From: Mauremys mutica
Lineage: Eukaryota; Chordata; Testudines; Geoemydidae
Direction of reading: 5' to 3'
DNA length: 64,000 nt
Assembly: GCF_020497125.1 (NCBI RefSeq)
Contig: NC_059073.1
Coordinates: 142,795,012 to 142,859,011, forward strand
Shown: piece after piece, positions 62,209 to 64,000 of the stretch
Layout: each line of letters begins with the position of its first letter
Position numbering within the stretch: position 1 is the first letter of the stretch
Notes under the pieces: generated by a model
What the model was told of the DNA's origin: nothing
The model's database searches: none
The model's input: only the letters and a program-made list of their open reading frames with translations
Made by a program: the position numbers and the translations under genes

Positions 62209-62689
62209 CAGACTGCAAAACTACTCTCACTGTTGCATCCCTTACAATATCACCAGCCAGAGCAACACAAAGGCAAGGTGAACACACAGAGAAGAAATAA
62301 ACGAATCCAACGTCAGCAGCAATACATGTGACCTGATGGCCACCTAACCTGGACCTTAGTGACCTACCCTGAAAGAGTGCATTCTGAAGGTTCAGGGCTC
62401 CCTTTGCAGCTCCTCTTGGTAAATTCAATTTCAGGTACTTGTGTGAAGTAGCTACTATTGACTGTAAGGTGTGGGAGGTGGCTGGAGGGGTTCAGGGCTC
62501 ACCATTTACATGCAGTGCTGGGCTCTGTGAATGCACATCAGGGGAGATGGCAGATGCCTGCTTGTGGGGTTTTAGTTAGCTGGATGTGAAGCTAAGATAA
62601 GTTGGTATTAACTTCTCCTTGCTTTGATGTGAAGAAAAAAATACCCAGACAATCTTAAGTAAAGCTCCTTGAAGGGGTGGAGGGGGGGA
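62209..62689. other. No recognisable feature
   Basis: No coding signal. Confidence 0.45.
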
Positions 62690-62830
62690 TTGTGAAAATT
62701 TCAAAAATTTTGCCAGCTCATATTAGAAAAAAAAAAGGGTGGGGAAATCACAAAAATGTCATAGGTATTTTTCCTGATTTCCCCTCGCATCACTAGTTTT
62801 GAAATTTCCAAAAATGTCAACCAGTTCTGA
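62690..62830. repeat. AT-rich dispersed repeat (GAAATTTT family)
   Basis: GTGAAAATTTCAAAAATTTTGCC and GAAATTTCCAAAAATGTCAACC, with an A run at 62728-62737. Confidence 0.45.
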
Positions 62831-62914
62831 TCTTAAGTGAGAGGACGGGGTATCGGCAGGGTTAGCTCATGGAAGTAACAGGACAGGAGAGATCCTGTGA
62901 ACCATGAAGCTGTG

Positions 62915-63352
62915 CTTTGTTGGGAGTTTGTGAAGTTTATAAGAACAGATTAGACTGACACTTGTCAGGGATGGTCAAGTGATACTCAGACCTCAGTGGT
63001 TCAGGAGCAATCAGCATTACCCAAAAGAGCCGTAGTTGTGTGAATTCATTGTTTCTATTACTTATATATATTCATTCTCAAGGAAAAATGACTGATCAAG
63101 TATTTTATCAAGTACCTTTGGTTAATAACATAGTAGAAGCCTCCTGACTGGTTAATAACTTTGGTTAATAATTCAATCACACAGTGTTTTAATAGTGCTG
63201 CAAAGAACTGCAGGAGACGCATTCAAGAGCCACTTGTGAGCCTCAGTCTGAGTGTCACTGATCTGGGTATACTTAATTCGGCCTCAGCGTGGGGGAGGGA
63301 TGGACTTGATGACCTCTTGAGGTCCTTCCAGCCCTAGGTTTCTATGATTCCC
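62915..63352 (+). mobile_element. CR1 LINE 3' end, interrupted
   Basis: AAGAACAGATTAGACTGACACTTGTCAGGGATGGTC is CR1. The match resumes after the next element with CTGGGTATACTTAATTCGGCCTCAGC...GGACTTGATGACCTCTTGAGGTCC and the terminal TTTCTATGATT. Confidence 0.85.
62978..63259. mobile_element. hAT-like MITE (282 bp) inserted in CR1
   Basis: Ends AGTGATACTCAGAC and GTCTGAGTGTCACT are inverted repeats matching at 13 of 14 positions. Its flanks GATGGTCA and GATCTGGG both derive from the same CR1 stretch, consistent with a decayed 8-bp duplication. Confidence 0.75.
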
Positions 63353-63361
63353 TGAGCCTAA

Positions 63362-63719
63362 GAGCTAGTCTACACTAGAAAAATTATGCCAGTATAACTA
63401 TGTCAGTAAGGGATATGATTTTTTTACTGATATAGCTAAACCAGTAAATGTGCTAGTGTGGATGCATTTATACCTGTATAAAAGTGCCCTATATCAGCAT
63501 AGCTTATTCTCCTTTCCCCGGAGGAATAGTTATACAACAATAAGGGCTTGTTGGGGAGATAGCCCAAAATAGCTATTCTGCATTACCTCTCCTTGTGGAC
63601 ATGCTATTCCGCACTGAGTGCATTCGTTCAGTTTAGTTTAGTCCACTTTGGAATAGCTATTGTGCTTTAAATTCATACCCTAACTTTTTCTGCACTACTT
63701 TCCCCATGTAGATAAGCCC
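63362..63719. mobile_element. Harbinger-type MITE (358 bp) with TAA duplication
   Basis: Ends GAGCTAGTCTACACTAG and CATGTAGATAAGCCC, flanked by TAA at 63359-63361 and 63720-63722. Inner text includes GCCAGTATAACTATGTCAG and AGCCCAAAATAGCTATTC. Confidence 0.78.
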
Positions 63720-63722
63720 TAA

Positions 63723-64000
63723 GACAGAGAAGAGAAATATGAAGACCGAGAAGAAAATATATCATAATCGATAGCAGCATTGCTCCTGCATAAGCATTTT
63801 TCCCCAAAACATTTCTATAAAACATTGGGTTCTGCTTCAAAAAGATATTTCCCCTTGCTCAGCTAAATTGAGACAGAATATTTCAGAGGCACTAGACATT
63901 TAAACTAACCAAACAAAAATAGCATGTACTTTTAATATAACACCTGGAATTTGTATAAAAGGATAATTACTTTCAGAGCCTCTGGAGCTCTGGCTCAGCC
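63723..64000. other. No recognisable feature
   Basis: AT-rich end of the window, no gene. Confidence 0.5.

Noticed and set aside
1..64000. Host protein-coding exon
   Set aside because: I examined the frames for conserved domains outside mobile elements and found none. Small untranslated or very short exons cannot be excluded without transcripts.

Overview
The window is vertebrate, and most probably cryptodiran-turtle, nuclear DNA. The evidence is a tRNA-derived SINE with the tortoise pol III SINE layout (A box, B box and a tail resembling the CR1 3' end), many CR1 3' ends, MIR copies, PIF/Harbinger and hAT elements of types common in turtle genomes, and low coding density. I found no exon of a conserved host gene. 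The locus reads as intergenic or intronic DNA built from transposable elements. Family names rest on recognition from sequence alone.

Layout: (1) 1-4545 is the 3' part of a class I (gamma/epsilon-like) endogenous retrovirus: the end of gag, an in-frame UGA, protease-RT-RNase H, integrase in another frame after a deletion, an env remnant and the 3' LTR. (2) 4546-19000 is repeat-rich: a fold-back hAT element, MIR SINEs, a Harbinger MITE split by CR1, a solo LTR, and a SINE with a MITE lodged in its tail. (3) 19012-23868 is a 4.86 kb Harbinger element with TAA target duplications. It carries a two-exon Myb/SANT-like gene on + and a deleted DDE transposase on -. (4) 24100-50800 holds three further probable solo LTRs, CR1 copies, Harbinger MITEs and several hAT elements with 8-bp target duplications. 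One CR1 copy is interrupted by a three-piece patchwork copied from nearby DNA. (5) 50800-54140 is a DNA transposon of a family I cannot name. Its transposase-like gene is cut by a 676-bp GC-rich hAT element, and its 5' region has three perfect TGATGCAAT motifs. (6) 54590-58850 has two LINE reverse transcriptase remnants. (7) The rest is MIR, CR1, hAT and Harbinger MITEs.

The coding regions encode mobile-element proteins only, and every coding region whose limits lie inside the window is broken. The retroviral gag fragment is open as far as it is visible. The most informative features are the nested insertions, which give a relative order of events, and the insertion junctions.
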